Source: Desmodus rotundus
Taxonomy: Eukaryota > Chordata > Mammalia > Chiroptera > Phyllostomidae
Direction of reading: 5' to 3'
DNA: 64,000 bases
Assembly (NCBI RefSeq): GCF_022682495.2
Contig: NC_071389.1
Span: 175,956,056 to 176,020,055 of the forward strand
Shown piece by piece: positions 31,620-43,790 of the stretch. Within the stretch, counting starts at the first letter, position 1; every line of letters starts with the position of its first letter. The notes under the pieces are model-generated. The model was given only the letters and a program-made list of their open reading frames with translations. It was not told where the DNA came from and did no database searches. Both the position numbers and the translations under genes were made by a program.

Positions 31620-34254
31620 TGTGCATTGTGCCTCTCTCTAACCCTTCCTCCAAGATACTCATAGTTGCAGAGGATGGAAACACCCTTCAGGTTCTGAGAG
31701 TGCAGTGTAAAGTGGCCTTCTGCAACAGTAACTGGCTCATGAGTTTCGAATTTTATACTAAAATTTTATTTTAAAATGCCATTTTCTCCAGAGTATTCCA
31801 ATGATTATCTTAAATAAGTTCCGAAAGTAGACACTATTAAAGGATGGCTCCAGCACAAGTACTAAGTTTCTCTGTGCTTTTGTAAATCCCCAGTGTCCTC
31901 AGGGGCTGGTACGTGTACTCCAATTTGGGAAGCGTGGAAGAGACCAATGATTCAGTAAGAGTTCACAGAAGCCACCATAGATATTTTGAATAGGAAGTGG
32001 TTTAACAGTGAGAATTTGAGGCTTTCAGAACCTTCGGAAGGCTGGGGGAATGAAGGCCAAGGAAGCCCCATTCAGGAAAAAAATAAGTGCAGGGACTGCA
32101 GCGAAGCAAGTGGGTGATTCTCAGGAGATGCCTGATGTCACAGGCAAAAGTCCCACTTTTGTCATGTGCCAATGCCCACGTACTTGCTTCCAGGTGTACC
32201 TGGAGTGTAGTGCCTTCTCTTTCTCTTCTGCTTCCCCATCCTACTCTAGTGCCTCTCACTGGTGGGATTCTAATCAGAAGCTTGCTAGCAAGGGCACCCA
32301 GGAAAGATAGTTTCTAGGCTTTAGAGACCTGGCCTGCACTGGCAGAACTGAGAGATGTGAGAATGGTGCTGGGGATCAACAAACAAAATTCTGCCCTATT
32401 ACAATATGACATTTTGGCCTAGGATAAGGCAAAATCCTCCCATTCTTTCCCCTACCCCACCTCTCTCTTTGGATGTTCTCCTTTAGAAGCTGAAGTGCCA
32501 AGGAAGTTTCAGTGAGAAGCATAACAAAGTTGGGTAAATTTAGTTTTATTGACTCTCCTCCTCTTGTGTTTCACCTCCCTGCTGTTCACCTTCTTGGCTC
32601 TCCCATTCCCTTCTTCTAGGGAGGAGAAGGGGTGTTCCGCTCAGGATTGTGTTCGAATTCCCCTTGGTGCTTTTTATCATCTTAGGTGTCTTTGGAGATA
32701 AGCTCTTTAGGGGAGGCGCAGGGTGAATTGATTGAAAGGGTTTGCGGTGGTTGGTCTGTGGGATGTGGTCTTCCTCCTTCGGTGAAGGGAATTGAACGCT
32801 CCAGCCAGTTCGTCTGCGATGTCCCTGATCTCATTTCCAAGATACTTTTGTCATGAACCCGAAGAAGGTGTGTTTTTTTTAATTATTACTTTTTATTTTA
32901 TTCTTTTTAGTCCCCGAGTTCCCATCAGCCCTCAGAATGGAGGATCTTTCCATTCCTTTCCAAAAAGACTTTCTCTTCTTCAGCTCCCAGTTTTCAAGCA
33001 AGATTTTGGCCAAAAGCTTTCTCGGGTTCATTTTGGTGCATCTCTACCTTTCTGTAAATAGACATCACCACTTTTTACTCAAATGAATTAGTTTAAGTTA
33101 ATGGAACATCTTAAAAGACTGTATCACATGCTTTTTGTTATTTTTAGAGTTGTCATTAAGCCTGTAAGAAAAAAATTGCCATATGGCCTCTACCTGGCAT
33201 CTTTCATGTCAGACAAGGCCATTATTTCCAAACTGTTGGGACCATTCCCAGAGTGTGTATTAGGGAATATTAGTTTGTAAAAGTATTTGAATTTTAGAAA
33301 AGTTGTGAGAGAAAAAGTGATTTAATTTATGTGAGTGAGTATTTCATTGCAATAGTTGGAACAGAACCTATGAAGAATAGGGGTTTATAATCTTAAACTT
33401 GGCTTTTCTTTCTTTCTATATGGTTTATATATTGGAACTCCTAGAACTATAAGCTATAAACTACATTCAGAAGGTCGCCAAATACCAAACATAGACACTC
33501 TGACTCAGAGGATTGGAGATAAGGCCATCCAGGTCTACATGCCTACTTATGAGAAGATTTGCTTATGTGTGTGTTAATTTATTATAATCAGGTAGGTGTA
33601 GAGCATTTGCGTCCTGCATGTGGAGGAAAAGGATCTCAAGCTCATTCTAGGAATTCCACAGAATGGAGATTTGGACGCAGGCGAATCTCTATTATGATCT
33701 GGAGTTGGAAGTCTTTATTCCTTTTGAGAACAAGTGAAGTACTAAGGAATTGAAATAAAAATAAGTTAGTTGGATGGCCAATAGTTTGGAGTGGGTGGAA
33801 AGACTGAGAGGGATCCTGGAAAAAGAAAGCTGACTTTCAAGCCAGTTGTTCCAAAAGACATTACAGGAAGGGGGACTAAGGAATACTTTTCCAGCTCTAT
33901 TTTGGTAAAGCCATTGATTTTGAAACCGCAAGTCCTGTATAAAAAAGGAGACCCCAACTTTATAATGGGTAGTTTATGAATCAATTATTCACAGACTTTT
34001 AGGGGATGGGATAAAGCATAACCATTCTTTTAACACATTTTCTTTTCCCTTAATCAGCATCTCATGGCAGAAGGTGAAATGAAGAGAAAATGGAAGGGAC
34101 CTGGGGTTGGTCAGTGCAATTGTGACTAATAAGTAGGCGAGGGATCAGAAACTAGGATTTTTGATAGCTGTGTGGACATTCTACTTAACATGTCCAGATT
34201 TCAGACCATCAAACTCCTATTACTGAATAAATGCATGATATTTTTTCAGTTTCA
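31620..34254. other. Unassigned stretch of 2.6 kb
   Basis: 31940-32310 (GAAGTGGTTTAACAGTGAGA, GGAATGAAGGCCAAGGAAGC, CTCTCACTGGTGGGATTCTA) may belong to the same unnamed old repeat as 19870-20100. The rest shows no family. Frames up to 89 codons overlap on both strands. Confidence 0.4.
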
Positions 34255-34515
34255 TTTAAACTAAGATTTATTAACTACTCTTTTTCACAGGCTTTCACTT
34301 ATATCATCATATGTAATCTTCCCAGCAATCCCCTACAGTATTGCTATGCCTCTTTTACAAACTAGAGAATGGAGGCCCAGAGGAGTTAAGACCCTTGGCT
34401 TTTCAAGTGCACACAGGGAGAGAAGGGCAGACGTGAGAGCAAAAGCTAAATCTGGTGGTGTCTGACGGCAAGTCCAGTGCTCTTTATCGCAGTGCCACCC
34501 TACTTGGTTCTGGTT
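34255..34515 (-). repeat. MIR SINE
   Basis: GATTTATTAACTACTCTTTT, CTTCCCAGCAATCCCCTACA, AACTAGAGAATGGAGGCCCA, GAGTTAAGACCCTTGGCTT and CACAGGGAGAGAAGGG follow antisense MIR, and the head (CAAGTCCAGTGCTCTTTATC) is present. Confidence 0.75.
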
Positions 34516-35399
34516 TCTGGGAACCTGAATTCTATCATCGATGCTGCCAGCTGACCACTGTGATGTCTTTGTGCGGGAACACCCACCCAGCATGTCTGAA
34601 AAGCCTGGTGAGGTGACCTAATTTATAAGAGGACACACAAAAAAAGACCCTATCAAAATTCTGATATATATTTTTAGCATATAGAATAACAAGAAAACAG
34701 AAAGAACAGAAAGAAGCATTTTTGTATATTTTGTCATTGTCACTTAAAATGAGATATTCTCACATGACAGATACAAATGTTTTTCATCCAACACTTATAG
34801 GCTAGTTTTGAGTATATGTTTATCTGGAATATTAGTTTCCCACGAATATGCTAGCTGCTTTCTGCACTTTGGGATTAATGTACTTTCTTAAAGCTTGATC
34901 CCCTAAGCACACGTGTACTTCGATCATGCTGTCTCCTTTTGTTTCTTCTATACCACTCTATTGTACTATACAGCCATTTTTAGCCTCCTGACATTCCTCT
35001 CATTAAATTAACTGTCGTTCAGCATCTCTTCTCAACTCTTCCCAACACAGCCAGCCCACTCTAAGGGCCACCAGCTCCCTCTGAAATCTTTTGATCATCA
35101 TCCAATGATGAGCTGGCTACCATTAGCAGCGAAGGATCTCTTCCAGGAAACAACAAACACTGTTCACATATGCGGTAGGTTGCTGGGGCTTTGTAAAGGA
35201 AGCAGCAGCCTTGATTAGTAGGATCATTGAATTTTGTTTACAGGGTCCGATTTGGAGCCTTTCGATAACGGGGTGTGACTCAGGGAATGTGATGTTCTCA
35301 GACTGGCTGCATAGATTTGGAGGAGGACCAAGGGAGCCAAGAAAGACCAGGGGGACTAAGAGGCTCCAAATTGAAAATAGGGACAGTTTTCATGCTTGC
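34516..35399. other. Unassigned stretch
   Basis: AT-rich with an A8 run near 34636; no gene or family recognised. Confidence 0.45.
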
Positions 35400-35725
35400 T
35401 CCCAGTGTAGAAGTCTCATTTCACCCTCCACACTTTTGCCCTCTCCCTTTCCCACCCTTACCCAGCATATTTTTATCTATTCTTCAGTCCCAGCTCCCGT
35501 GGGGGCCTTCCCTTGGGAAAGCCTTCCTTGACTTGCCTGTGGCATGTGCTGGTCCTGCTCCATTCTCTGTGTTCTCAGCTTGTGTGGACCATATACCTTG
35601 TATGTGGTAATTACTTATTTATAGATGTGTCTCTAACTAAGCTTGGAGTCCCATTGTCACCTGTGTCTTCCTGGAGCATAGTAAAGACTTGATAGATATT
35701 TATCCAATGAGCAGATGGGTTTCCC
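35400..35725 (+). repeat. L2 LINE 3' fragment
   Basis: CTCCCGTGGGGGCCTTCCCTTGGGAAAGCCTTCCTTGACTTG, AATTACTTATTTATAGATGT, AAGCTTGGAGTCCCATTGTCACCTGTGTCTTCC and GAGCATAGTAAAGACTTGAT follow the sense L2 3' end (aggccttccctgacca, ttatttatttgtgtctgtct, tagaatgtaagctcc, agtaggcgctcaataaat). Confidence 0.75.
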
Positions 35726-36569
35726 TCTGGTCCCCGACATTGGCCAGGGTGGGTTTTTTGTTTCTTTGTTTTGTTTTGGTGTAGGGTACATGGCTGAGAA
35801 CAATCCACGCCACACATTTTACACCTTGGAATGAAAGTCATAAAACTACGCAAGCCTCATGAATATCAAATAAGAGGATGGAGCCTCTCTCTCAGTCCCT
35901 TAGGGCCAGTCTCAGTGTGGCAAAAATGATGATTTGTGTATGATCTCAAACCTAACAAACTTTCCGATTTAAAGTAAAAGCTAACTTCATATTCTTTATT
36001 GCTTCTTGGAATCTGATCTTGGCAAGATTACTGTACAAAATATTGTGAAGTAAGGCAATTCTCGTGGAATTTTGACTGACTGAAATTGAAATACCAGGGA
36101 TCTCATTTTCTTAAAGGTCCCCAGTGATTTGCCCCTCAATTTCCGTCAGTGCACAGACTTTTAGCTGCTGGCTTGAAAGCTCTGCCCTTTGGTGAGATAG
36201 TCCACAAAGTAATCCCACCATGGGGAAACTCTTATAGACTGTTAAAAAAATCCTTGCACTTTGCATACATTCCCCCAAATGCAGTGAACCAGAGGAAGTG
36301 TTGATTTTCCCTATATGTTAAAAACAAGTCTTCCAGTTGCCTAATGATTGAAGGGGCAATGGAAATAGCCTTTGAGTGACCTCATTTGCCCGCTCCACCA
36401 AGCTGGCCTTGATGGAGGTCCAAATACAGATGGCAGCCAGCTGGTTGGAAGGTTCAGATGTCTTGGTCTGAAGAGTGGCTGGAGTTAGCACTCTAGCAAC
36501 AATTGGGGATGGCTCTGAAGCTTGCGAATTGTCCTATACAGGATACAATATCCACAGGACATATCTGGC
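35726..36569. other. Unassigned stretch
   Basis: No family recognised. 36000-36360 is even in composition and contains a TATA-like and several A/T runs but nothing specific. Confidence 0.4.
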
Positions 36570-36725
36570 TATGTACGTTTAAATTAATTAAAATGAGCGG
36601 AAATACAAATTCAGTTTCTTAGTTGCTGAGTTGCCTTTCAGGTACTCAGTGGCCATATGTACTGGACACTGTGGATATAACTTGCCATCATTGCAGAAAG
36701 TCCTACTGGGCTGCGCTGCTCCAAG
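36570..36725 (-). mobile_element. MER5A-like hAT-Charlie relic
   Basis: TTTAAATTAATTAAAATGAG, AAATACAAATTCAGTTTCTTAG, CAGGTACTCAGTGGCCATATG, TACTGGACACTGTGGATATA and ATCATTGCAGAAAGTCCTAC match antisense MER5A (ctgtgatgatggaaatgttc, ctgtccaatatggtagcc, ggctattgagcacttgaaatg) in order. About 155 bp. Confidence 0.78.
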
Positions 36726-36959
36726 GACACGGTAAGCCTCGAACATCACATCTGCAAGATGCCTGACTTTTCCAGAATGGCCAGGAGCAGACCCGGAAGG
36801 CACAGCTTAAAATAGAGAGGGAGGTGAAGAATAGTGCTGGTTTGCCTGTGGCCAGGGGTTGGGTGATACCCTTGGGTACAACTAGCACATTTGGAACATA
36901 GCTAATGGAGAGGCAGGAAATGGAGTAGTTTAGAATCAAATTGAAATCCAGCTAAGTTG

Positions 36960-37160
36960 CTGTGTGACGAATGTGTGCCAGGACCTAGGCTGGTTGCTTT
37001 AACCTTTGTGACTTTATTTCTGTCTCGAGGATAGTGGCTACTGCCTGCTTTTTACAGATGAAAAGACTGAGGCTCAGTGGCATTAAGTAAATGTAAAAGA
37101 CCACAGAGTGGCACGGTCCAAGTGGGAACCTCTTGCTTAAGTTCAGTGCTTCTGTGACCT
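36960..37160 (-). repeat. MIR SINE
   Basis: CGAATGTGTGCCAGGACCTAGGC, CTGCTTTTTACAGATGAAAAGACTGAGGCTCAGTGG, AAAGACCACAGAGTGGC and GTCCAAGTGGGAACCTC follow antisense MIR. The ACAGATG-AAGACTGAGGC core is well kept. Confidence 0.88.
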
Positions 37161-37399
37161 TAGGGGTGGGGGAGGGAGCAGAGGGCAGTTGGGCAAAGGA
37201 CCAGTAGTTAAAAGAGATGTTAGTTTGAAGAAATCAACCTGGTTGCTTTATCCAGGAGTCCCTTGGATCCTGGTTAGTGCTCAATTACATGGTAAGGGTC
37301 TGCCGTCCTGGGCTGATCCGCCGAGGTGGATATTTTTTTTTCCCATTGGAGCTTAAGGAGTAAAATGGAGATCTTCTGAATCTAGGGTAAAAGATTAAA
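37161..37399. other. Unassigned spacer between two MIRs
   Basis: Contains a T9 run at about 37333 and ATAATAA-type sequence leading into the next MIR; nothing else seen. Confidence 0.45.
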
Positions 37400-37620
37400 A
37401 AATAATAACTACAATGATAATAATTATTATGTAATAGGTACTGTTAATTATGCCAGGTATTACTCTAAGCATTTTGTATTAAGTTAACCAACTTAATCCC
37501 CATAACTACCTTATGAGGTAGATACTGTTATTACCCTTATTTTACAGATGAAGAAACTGAGGTTGGGAGAGGTCAAATAAATTGTCCAAGATCACACGGT
37601 GCGGAAGTGGCACCTTAGAA
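37400..37620 (-). repeat. MIR SINE
   Basis: TATGCCAGGTATTACTCTAAGC, CAACTTAATCCCCATAACTACC, TTATGAGGTAGATACTGTTATTACC, TTTTACAGATGAAGAAACTGAGG and CAAGATCACACGGTGCGGAAG form one of the best-preserved antisense MIR cores in the window. Confidence 0.93.
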
Positions 37621-38569
37621 ACCATTATGTTCATTTTTGTGGCCTCGGGGCAAGGTGGGTGATGGAAATGCTTGAAGTCACTGAATGTAATGCAGAGGGG
37701 AACAGAGGGAATTGGAGTGTATGTTCAGTCTACTGTTTCATATTACGTAGCGACAGCAACACCTCTATGACACTCAGCAAAACTCACCTGCACGTGGCTT
37801 ATTGCAGACTGGCAGAGCGTTTGCATATGATACTGCGATTCTAACCTCTTCTTGGCATGGCTGGTCCTGAAGGGGGATCCTGCTTACGTGCCTCGCAGGA
37901 GGCACTTCGCTCGTGTGAGTCAGATACGAACACTGTCTTCTGTCACCCATTTCACTTCAGCCGTTTCATGTGTGTCTTGGGTGGTGTGGGAGTAGGCTTG
38001 ATATAAGAAGGGCATTGGGGGCGTTGCCTAGAAGATTCCAGTCTTTAAAACCATGTCTTAATGCTGGTTTCCTCCTGTGCTTGAATGAGACATTTGCTTT
38101 ATGAAAGAAAAGGAAATGTGATAAACACTGACTCTTCAGGACTGAACATATTTCTGGGATCCTCTGTCCAGGCCACGGACCCTGGGTATTGAATTTGCTT
38201 TCTGTTCACATGGGCTTTTTGATACTTACTGCCACTGTCCCTCTCAGCTCAGGAGGAGAGAGGAGGGCTGGTTTGGAGGGCTCAGTCATTTCTTTCTAAT
38301 GGGAGGATTGAGGAGTGAGGTGAGATATCCCTCCCACTGAGGCAGAGGGCTTCAATGGCAGCCGAGAGGAACAGGGGCCTGCATGCCTCCTCGGACCAGC
38401 AGAGACCTGGAGGAGGGGCCCAGGGACTGACTGTGCACATCCTGACCCTTTTTCTCTTCTGCCTCTTGCTTCTCCATCTTGGGAGCCACCCAAACTGACG
38501 CTTAGATTGCACTTCACAAAGGGTACATGCACCGACTCTTCCCAAATAAATCTGTGACGGATATATTAC
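37621..38569. other. Unassigned stretch
   Basis: No repeat recognised. Minus-strand frames of 98 and 78 codons (38282-38578) overlap in different phases and show no domain. Confidence 0.4.
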
Positions 38570-38700
38570 ACTCAGCATATTTTACAGATGAGGGAACAGA
38601 GACTGTTAGACACCAGGCCATGTAGAAAAAAGTAGGTTGAACCCAGGACCCCAAATCTTAAGGCCATGCTCCTTCTACACTGTAGTCTCCTTGACTCTTG
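38570..38700 (-). repeat. MIR SINE fragment
   Basis: CATATTTTACAGATGAGGGAACAGAGACTG, TAGGTTGAACCCAGGACCCC and CCATGCTCCTTCTACACTGT give the 5' half of an antisense MIR. Confidence 0.8.
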
Positions 38701-39999
38701 TGGAGGGCAGTGCAAATTCAGACACGTCTCAGCTACCGTAACAGGACCATGTCCTCATCCTGTGCCCACGAGAACAAAGTCTGAGCAGGAGGCTCAGGTG
38801 AGCCTGTTCCTCTCACAGACCTGCTGTGCTTTCTGAAACCAGAAAGGTGGTTGGTTTCCTGCCAATCACATGAAATACATAGCTTCGATAGGGGTATTAA
38901 TTCCTCACTAGTATTGTTCATGCATCATTTCCTGTAAGTGCTAAATACGAGAAGACTAATTCACTGCCCCCCTCACTTCATGTACCACTCCTTTCCTCCT
39001 TTCTTCTTTCACCTGATTGTCTCCCTCTCGTTGGCTTTTCCCTTTCTCCTGTTGCTCAGCGTAGCAAGAGACCCCACTTGGTTATTATTTGCTGCATACA
39101 GTTATTAAATTGCACCCAGAGTGAATGTCGGCCCCTGATGGATCAGCTTCATGTTCATGACCACCCCGTGCTCCCTGGGGTGGGGAGCTCTAGGAGCCAT
39201 TCACAGCAGGCGCCCTCCCTGGTCAGGTGCAGTTGCTGAAGGGAGAGGTGGCAACATGTTATGTGGGACTTGATACATCCCTGCCCCCTCGGTGGCCCAC
39301 CCCCAGGCCCTGGGTGTGGGGGCTGTTCTCCTCTCTGCATGCCTGCCCGCACACAGTGGCCGAGCTTCCCTGTCCTGACAGCAGGGCAGTCAAGTCTGCC
39401 ACTTTCCAACTATAACTTTCTTCGTGAGGAGATGGAAAAAAACAGAGAGGGGGGACAATGAAAGAGCCTGAACTGAGCAGGTACTTGACTGTCTATCTGT
39501 GTGCCTGCAGCTCCTCCACCTCCCGCAAGGCAGAGACCACAGCGATTGACCCCCAGCGTCCTGCATGAAATCTCTGCCACCGCCCTGTCACTGTGTGTGC
39601 CCTGGGTGGGGTGGGGGAATGAGGAGCCTCAGGCTTAGATTAGGAGTCCTGACAAAGGGAGAGAGAAGAGATCATCTTTCTTCAAAGCCAGGGAAGACAA
39701 GGGACCCTCCAGGAAGCCAGGAGATAGGATTTTGATTTATTGTCTGAGATGAGCAGGTGGCTGGGGAGAACTGCGTACAAAATAATAAATATCGACATAC
39801 ACTCTACAAAGGTTGTGGGTTGGCTCCCTTTTCCCACTGGTGAGGCCAGAGCAAACTTTTGAGACTCATTCACTTCGCTGCCTGATGCCCCCTTACAGCT
39901 CACTTCTGGGTGTCCTCCACCTTTCCTCTTCCCCACCTCCAATGTCTGCTAGGGAATATGATCCTTTTTGGGGGTCTTGTTGAAGCTGAATCACCTATA
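38701..39999. other. Unassigned, relatively GC-rich stretch
   Basis: 39150-39620 is more GC-rich than its surroundings, with G/C runs such as GGGTGGGGTGGGGGA near 39604, but has few CpGs. No exon or family recognised. Confidence 0.4.
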
Positions 40000-40740
40000 T
40001 GACCGTTCATTCATTCCTTCATTTAAAAAAATATCATTTTATTTTCTTTCAGTCCCATCTCAATTTTTTTTTCTAATAAATTCTGTGCTAAATGCTAGAG
40101 ATATAGGAAGGAATGGGATACACTTGTTTTCTGGAGTTGTTCCTGGTCGAGTTGAGGAGACAGATAGATTCAACATGGTACCAAATGTCACAGCAAAGTA
40201 TCTATAGGGGCCTGGAGGTGTCTATAGCTACCTGGTATCAGAACAGATAGGGGCCTGGGGGAGGGCCAGACCAGGAAAGTACAGGAGGGTTGGAAATGCC
40301 TATTAAGAGAAGTGGATGCTTGAACAGGCCTGATAAAGAGAGAAGGGAAGAGTGTCCCAGGCCCCCCTCAGTATGAGTTAAGGCATGGAGATGTCAGAAT
40401 ACACAACACATTTGGAAACCTTGAAGTAAGGGGGAATAGGTTAGGAGTGGAGGCTTCCTGAGGGATCATGCTGTGAAAGGAAAGTGAAAATCTATGAAAG
40501 ATGCAAACTACAAAGATCATTTTCCCTCACACGCTAAGGGATTAACTCGGACTACATCCTGAGAGCTGCAGGAATCCACTGAAGAATCTTTAAACAGAAG
40601 AGTGACACAGTGAGATTTACATTTTACAAAAAGCTTCCTTGGGAAAGAGTGTGAAAGAGGTTGCTCAGGGCGGCAGGAACTGGTGGCAGGGCTCATTTAG
40701 TGGCCTCTGCAGTGATCCCAGCCACAAAACGTGAAGGTGT
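40000..40740 (-). repeat. L2 LINE fragment, interrupted near its 3' end
   Basis: TTCATTCATTCCTTCATTTA is followed by about 48 bp of T-rich sequence, then AATAAATTCTGTGCTAAATG, GTCCCAGGCCCCCCTCAGTA, AAACCTTGAAGTAAGGGGGA, ACAGAAGAGTGACACAGTGA and TTGGGAAAGAGTGTG. The order is antisense L2 as at 9190 and 21630. Confidence 0.68.
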
Positions 40741-40939
40741 GAGCCAGAGCAGTGGCAGGGGATGAGGTCCAGGGAACACCTGGGTAAGGGGATTAGCTAT
40801 GGGCAGGAGGAGCTGCACCTTCCCTGGGACCAGAGAAAAGGAAGCCAAGAGGCTGCATATTGCTAGAATAATTATGTCTACATGTTTTTCCCATTTCATC
40901 CAACATGTCCAATTCAATTTTCATCCTTGTACCTAACAC

Positions 40940-41140
40940 AAAGGCATTATAATGGCCTTGACCCTTATAAATACTCTCTGGAAGAAATTTGGAGCTGTTT
41001 ATTTGTGTGTCCTATCAGTTTTATAAGACTCTAAGCTCTTCCAGAAAAGGCACAGAATGTAATTTATCCATCTATTATCTGCAGCATTCAGCACACCAGG
41101 GATACTTAATAAGTGTTTAATAATAATAAGATCTGAGCCC
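40940..41140 (+). repeat. L2 LINE 3' fragment
   Basis: TTTATTTGTGTGTCCTATCA, TATAAGACTCTAAGCTCTTCCAGAAAAGGCACAGAATG, GCAGCATTCAGCACACCAGG and TACTTAATAAGTGTTTAAT match the sense L2 3' terminus (actgtaagctccttgag, gcagggac, cagtgcctggcac, gctcaataaatgttt). Confidence 0.75.
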
Positions 41141-42684
41141 AGGAGCATTATTATACTTGTCAGTGAAGGAATAAGTAGATTTGGAAGCAGCTTGCGTAAG
41201 TTTAAATTTTATAAGAAAAATCACAATTATTTGAACTTGTGACCATATTAAAACCCATTCCTGAAATATAATATATAATGGTATCTGCTCTTGGTTTTTC
41301 TAGTTAAGTATTTAGTTGGCTTAATTGTGGATTGTGTCTTAAAATATAGGAGGTGGTTTTCTTCGCTGTTCAATAATCTCTGACAATCAGTCAGTGTGTC
41401 TTTAGAAATAGAGCTTTCTGCAAAGATGGTTGATATTTTCTAATTCAGGTACCTTTTCTCTTTTTTGATATTTATATAAATCAGAATAGCCACCATCGGT
41501 TTGTCTTTTATTTGCAACATCCTTTTGCTCTCTAGTCACTTCCTTGCCCTTTTATCTTTATTACTCCTGCTAATTCCTCCATACCTGATGGCCTTCTTTG
41601 TATCCTTTTTCTTCCTAAGTCTTCTTAGTCTCCGTCCCAATTTAATGAGCAGGGAGATGTCAGCCATCAGCCTGCTGCATACAATGTATTTTCTCAATGC
41701 GTCGGGGCTGGGCACCTGATGGTGCTGATGTGCTACGGTGCGTCTAGTTCATGTCCTTCCCAAGACATTGTTAAGCCTGATAAGAAATTTTCACTGGATT
41801 TAAAAACAATAGCTCAATGCTTTTTTGCCTTCCCCTACTTTTGGGCACTATAATATCTCTAGGACACACAACATATCCAAGCATGTTAACACATAACCTG
41901 AGGATTATTATTACTAAGTGTTGCAATATAAGCAATAGACTTTTGACCTCTCTGTGTTGAATCTAGGTAGTTCTTATAAAAAAAGTTCTCACGAGGGTAT
42001 AGTGTTCATTTTCACGTACTTGGATTGTACTCACAGCCAGGCCAGGCCACCCCAGGCTGGGCCGGGGTTTTCATAAGGACTCCTACACTTATAAGGGGTA
42101 GTAAGTCAAGTTTAAATGAAGCCTTATTTACCATGGCCTGACTGTGCCATGGTATTTGAAGCTCCAAAATTTTGCCTTTTGTGCTGTCCAAGGATCAATA
42201 GCTCTGATCCAGCTCAGGGAGGCGGATGGAGAGAAGGCCATGGTGCCAGTGCCTGTACACTGGGCATGGTGTGTCCCCACAATCCCAGAGCTCATTCTCC
42301 TGACCCCTTCCACTACTTACGAAGCATTCCACCGCGGTGGCCCTTCTCTTTGGAGCGGTCCATCAGTGTGCGCTGTGTTGTACACTTACCAGACCCTTGG
42401 AATGCACTTTCTTCAATTCCAGGCAGTCACTGAATGCACTGGGGTGCATTTTGTGAGAAGTCTCAGCAAGAGGATATGACTTGGAACAAGTCATATAAAA
42501 ATGGAAGTGGGGGCAATTAACTGGCAGGAGAGAAGGTCCTGGCAGGACATGATAGTTTTCTTTAAGCATTTGAAATGTCGTCACATGGAAGAGGATTAAA
42601 GTTGTTCTATGTCTCCCCAAGGAGCAGAACTAGGTAAAAGTAAAGAAAGAGTTCAGTTCATTACATGGAAGGACTTTCAAGGTG
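41141..42684. other. Unassigned stretch of 1.5 kb
   Basis: Two overlapping plus-strand frames of 105 and 111 codons (42116-42479) are in different phases of the same DNA and have no domain. 41500-41640 is pyrimidine-rich. No family assigned. Confidence 0.4.
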
Positions 42685-42920
42685 ATAGTTAAGAACTTTT
42701 GCATTGGAATCAGACTTCTTGAGTTTAAATCTGCCATTTGCCAGTTCCTAGCCACAGAAATTTGGGTAAAATTTTAACCCTTCTAATCTTTAGTTTCCTC
42801 ATCCATAGAATGGGAATAACGTTAGTATCTATCTCATGAATTCTTATGGTTGTCTGATGACAATTGCCAGTTAAATGCTCTTATTCTGATGCACAGTGAG
42901 TGCTTGATGACACTGGCAAT
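42685..42920 (+). repeat. MIR SINE
   Basis: TTTTGCATTGGAATCAGACTTCTTGAGTTTAAATC, CAGTTCCTAGCCACAGAAATTTGGG, TTAGTTTCCTCATCCATAGAATGGGAATAA, and then GCACAGTGAGTGCTTGATGA match sense MIR. The last third overlaps an inverted repeat (42859-42924). Confidence 0.85.
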
Positions 42921-42924
42921 TGTC
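42859..42924. repeat. Perfect 13-bp inverted repeat across a MIR tail
   Basis: GACAATTGCCAGT at 42859-42871 is the exact reverse complement of ACTGGCAATTGTC at 42912-42924, separated by 40 bp. Just outside the arms GTC and GAC motifs could extend pairing with a bulge. It lies within the diverged 3' end of the MIR, where the normal family has no such repeat. Confidence 0.8.
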
Positions 42925-43439
42925 GACAGTCTGACTGTGTTAAGATAGTATGTGGGTATAACAACAGTTTCCAGCACTTCCCAGTACAATTGAGCGTTAC
43001 AACTTGCTTTTGAAATTTGGAATTCTTTGGAATGTTTGTGTGTGGCTTTCTTATTTCGTCCTTCGCAGAGGAGGGTTGGTGGAGAACTGGGAAGGTTTAG
43101 CTTCTAGAACAATTTAAATGGCACAGATATCCCTGTGATATTTAGGAAGAGGAAAGTATACAGTGTCAGGAATTCGAAGTAACTGGAACACGGGGCAAGA
43201 CGAGTGAAGATGCCATTCTGACCCAGTGAAAGTTGAAATAGGATTTTTTTTTAATAAAAAAGTTAGGTTTTAGGATTTTGAAATGTCATACACATTTCCA
43301 ACTAAGGCATTCATAGGCAGTGGTAAGTAAAATGCCATTTATGCATACTCTTTTAAAGAAAAGGAAGGATTGTTTTATCTTGAATTTTAGGAAATACTGA
43401 AAAATAAAACGTCATTTTTAATTTCTTGAGTCCTTGCTT
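42925..43439. other. Unassigned stretch
   Basis: Nothing recognised. A T9/A run occurs near 43243-43260. Confidence 0.45.
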
Positions 43440-43790
43440 ATACACTTTAAAATGAGGTTTAACACACAGAGTAAAGTGAACAAATCTGAATGAAGTGCAC
43501 CACTCAATGAGTTTTTACATATGAATACACCCACACAGACACGACACAGAAAAAGATAAAACATTTCCAACAAGCCTAAGAGCTCCCTGGAGCCCCCTTC
43601 TAGTCAATACCAGCCCCTGTTTTGATGTAACTGCTATTCAACCTTAGAGAAGTTTTGCCTGTTCTTGAACTTCATAGAAAGGATACCAAGCATCATATAC
43701 TTGTGGTTGGTGGCTCTGCTTAATACCTTGTCTATGAGATTCTTTTGTGTTGTTGCAGGTAACTTGTTTATGTAAGAAGCTTCTCATATT
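43440..43790 (-). repeat. Old L1 LINE 3' UTR fragment
   Basis: CACCACTCAATGAGTTTTTA, GAAAAAGATAAAACATTTCC, TAGTCAATACCAGCCCCTG, AGAAGTTTTGCCTGTTCTTGAACTTCATAGAAAGGAT and CATCATATACTTGTGG are antisense L1ME-type 3' UTR, paralogous to 13265-13835. Confidence 0.78.

Noticed and set aside
42116..42479. Pair of plus-strand frames of 105 and 111 codons
   Set aside because: They are overlapping phases of the same DNA with no domain, and a 61-codon minus-strand frame overlaps as well.
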